Assembly (NCBI RefSeq): GCF_038396615.1
Contig: NZ_CP121689.1
Span: 1,190,001-1,254,000 of the forward strand
DNA from: Thermatribacter velox
Lineage (GTDB): Bacteria > Atribacterota > Atribacteria > Atribacterales > Thermatribacteraceae
Reading direction: 5' to 3'
DNA length: 64,000 nt
Below are positions 62,593 through 64,000 of the stretch, one piece after another. Position 1 is the first letter of the stretch. Every line of letters begins with the position of its first letter. Position numbers and translations under genes: made by a program. Under the pieces are notes generated by a model. That model worked only from the letters and a program-made list of their open reading frames with translations, made no database searches and was not told the DNA's origin.

Positions 62593-63588
62593 ATGAACAT
62601 TCTGGAAAAATTAAAACAAAAAGCCAAGAACCTTAAAAAGCGGATCGTTCTTCCAGAAGGCGATGACGAACGAGTTATTAAAGCAGCGCACGATGCTGCC
62701 AACGAGGGCTTGGCAACTGTAACTCTGTTGGGAGAAGAGGAAAACATACGCAACAAGGCAAAAAGCATGGGTCTGGACCTTGGGAAAGTGGAAATCCTCA
62801 ACATTCAAGATGATGAAAAAAAGGAGCTATATGCCCAGAAACTTCACGAGCTACGAAAGCAAAAGGGACTTACCTTGGATCAAGCCAGAGAATGGTTGAA
62901 AAATCCAATGTATTATGCCTGTATGATGCTTTATGAAGGGCGTGTAGATGGGGTCGTTGCAGGAGCAGTGCTTTCCAGCCCGGATGTAATAAGACCCGCT
63001 CTGCAAATCATCAAAACCGCACCAGGAATAAAACTTGCTTCAAGTTGCTTTTTGATGGTGGTTCCTGATTGCCCGTATGGCGCAAACGGAACTTTCCTTT
63101 ATGCAGATGCTGGCTTTCACCCCAATCCCAGTGCCGAGGAGCTGGCTTATATCGCGATAACCACTGCCAGGACTGCACAGCTTTTACTCGGGGTAACTCC
63201 CTGTGTCGCCATGCTCTCTTTCTCAACTAAGGGCAGTGCCAAGCATGAACTGGTAGATAAAGTGATAGAAGCTACCAGAATCGCACGTTCTTTAAACCCA
63301 GAGCTACTTTTGGATGGAGAATTGCAGGCGGATGCGGCTTTAGTTCCTGAAGTGGGGCAGAGGAAGGCACCAGATAGCCCCGTTGCCGGTAAGGCTAATG
63401 TTTTAATCTTCCCAGACCTCAACGCTGGCAATATTGCTTACAAGCTTACAGAACGTCTGGCTAAAGCTACGGCTATAGGACCAATTTTGCAAGGCCTGGC
63501 GAAACCGGTTAATGACCTTTCTCGAGGTTGCAAGGCTGAAGATATTGTGCTGCAGATAGCGGTAACTGTGCTACAAACCCAATTTTGA
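62593..63588 (+). CDS. pta: Phosphate acetyltransferase
   Basis: Interconverts acetyl-CoA and acetyl phosphate. 331 residues, the single-domain form without the P-loop N-terminal extension. RIVLPEGDDERVIKAAH at the start, SSCFLMVVPDC, SFSTKGSAKHELVDKV, and a C-terminal GKANVLIFPDLNAGNIAYKL are diagnostic. ATG 62593 follows AAAGGAG. It links directly to ackA for substrate-level phosphorylation. Confidence 0.96.
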   Translation: MNILEKLKQKAKNLKKRIVLPEGDDERVIKAAHDAANEGLATVTLLGEEENIRNKAKSMGLDLGKVEILNIQDDEKKELYAQKLHELRKQKGLTLDQAREWLKNPMYYACMMLYEGRVDGVVAGAVLSSPDVIRPALQIIKTAPGIKLASSCFLMVVPDCPYGANGTFLYADAGFHPNPSAEELAYIAITTARTAQLLLGVTPCVAMLSFSTKGSAKHELVDKVIEATRIARSLNPELLLDGELQADAALVPEVGQRKAPDSPVAGKANVLIFPDLNAGNIAYKLTERLAKATAIGPILQGLAKPVNDLSRGCKAEDIVLQIAVTVLQTQF

Positions 63589-63621
63589 ATAAAAACCACG
63601 AAATAGAAAGGATGTAGAAAG

Positions 63622-64000
63622 ATGCTCATACTGGTTGTAAATTGTGGAAGTTCTACCGTCAAGTATCAGCTTTTTGACATGCAAGACCCAGAACAGGGCA
63701 GGGTCATTGCTAAGGGTATTGTGGAACGCATAGGGTTGCCTGGTTCCCGTCTTGAGCACTATTATGATGAAAAATCAGTAATTAGGGAACGCGAAGTGAA
63801 CAATCACAAAGTTGCTCTGGAGTGGATACTGGAGGTGCTCACTGATCCCCAAATAGGCGTTATCCAGAATGTGAAAGAAATTGAAGCAGTAGGGCATAGA
63901 GTGGTACATGGAGGAGAAAAATTCCGCGAGTCAGTGCTGATTGACGATAAGGTTATCGAAGCCGTTCGCGAGTACGTTCAGCTTGCTCCGCTTCATAATC
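63622..64000 (+). CDS. ackA: Acetate kinase (3' end cut by window)
   Basis: The first 126 codons are visible. The start MLILVVNCGSSTVKYQLFDM carries the phosphate-binding Asn/Ser/Ser and Lys, and EAVGHRVVHGGEKFRES is the first substrate-binding block of AckA (the His-Arg-Val-Val-His-Gly-Gly motif). The usual length is about 400 residues, so roughly two thirds lies outside. ATG 63622 has AAAGG upstream, and it is 33 bp after pta. Pta-AckA yields ATP from acetyl-CoA in anaerobes. Confidence 0.95.
   Translation, partial: MLILVVNCGSSTVKYQLFDMQDPEQGRVIAKGIVERIGLPGSRLEHYYDEKSVIREREVNNHKVALEWILEVLTDPQIGVIQNVKEIEAVGHRVVHGGEKFRESVLIDDKVIEAVREYVQLAPLHN

Noticed and set aside
1-64000. CRISPR arrays, insertion sequences, prophage or toxin-antitoxin loci
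   Set aside because: No spaced repeat series, transposase, integrase, capsid or typical antitoxin pair was seen; all sizeable frames are housekeeping or accessory genes described above.

Overview
The window is a continuous, gene-dense stretch of bacterial chromosome. It shows no insertion sequence, prophage, CRISPR array or plasmid gene. Most junctions are short overlaps or gaps under 20 bp. The gene set is meso-DAP peptidoglycan synthesis, a B12-dependent (class II) ribonucleotide reductase, an acetyl-phosphate pathway, an [FeFe]-hydrogenase-like sensor module, branched-chain amino-acid uptake, and frequent GTG/TTG starts. This suggests an anaerobic, possibly thermophilic, deep-branching bacterium. 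Atribacterota is my best guess, with Thermotogota, Dictyoglomota or Synergistota as alternatives; this is inference, since no rRNA gene is present.

Layout. 1-2.8 kb: end of a Liv-type ABC transporter operon (livM, livG, livF) plus a small Cys-containing protein. 2.8-4.6 kb, minus strand: an exported beta-propeller protein and an exported thioredoxin-like protein. 4.7-10 kb: a cytidylate-kinase-like/nuclease-fold fusion, hpt, hisC, a HAD phosphatase and nrdJ. 10-14.3 kb: threonine/aspartate-family operon (thrC, thrB, lysC, asd; no hom). 14.3-15.6 kb: tRNA-Leu(TAG) and a radical SAM/SPASM-like protein. 15.7-22.3 kb: tig-clpP-clpX-valS-SPOR behind a near-consensus promoter. 22.3-25.6 kb: DRTGG, anti-sigma-like ATPase, HydS-like hydrogenase homologue, DRTGG and PHP phosphoesterase. 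25.6-41.9 kb: a complete-looking division and cell-wall (dcw) cluster from mraZ to ftsZ, preceded by phased MraZ-type boxes. 41.9-47 kb: a second radical SAM protein, PLP-homeostasis protein, proC, divIVA, lspA, rluD. 47-48.7 kb, minus strand: rqcH. 48.7-58.8 kb: yicC, gmk, rpoZ, coaBC, a helicase-dead priA, def, fmt, a membrane zinc peptidase, rsmB, a kinase-less PASTA protein and rpe. Then rpmB (minus strand), recG, rsmD, coaD, pta and the start of ackA, cut by the window end.

How the genes work together. mraY, murB-G, ftsW/I/L/Q/A/Z, divIVA and the PASTA protein cover lipid II synthesis and septation. tig/clpP/clpX, def/fmt, rqcH, rsmB/D/H, rluD and rpmB cover protein birth, quality control and ribosome maturation. 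coaBC, coaD, pta and ackA connect CoA supply to acetyl-phosphate energy metabolism.

I did not find a convincing new defence or mobile system. The points most worth a second look are: ftsQ, readable only across a T9 homopolymer by a -1 shift; the kinase-like/nuclease-fold fusion coupled to hpt; the HydS-like sensor module lacking the proton-transfer cysteine; a PriA with no recognisable helicase motifs; a PASTA protein without its kinase; and two genes whose -10 boxes sit so close to the start codon that leaderless transcripts are likely.
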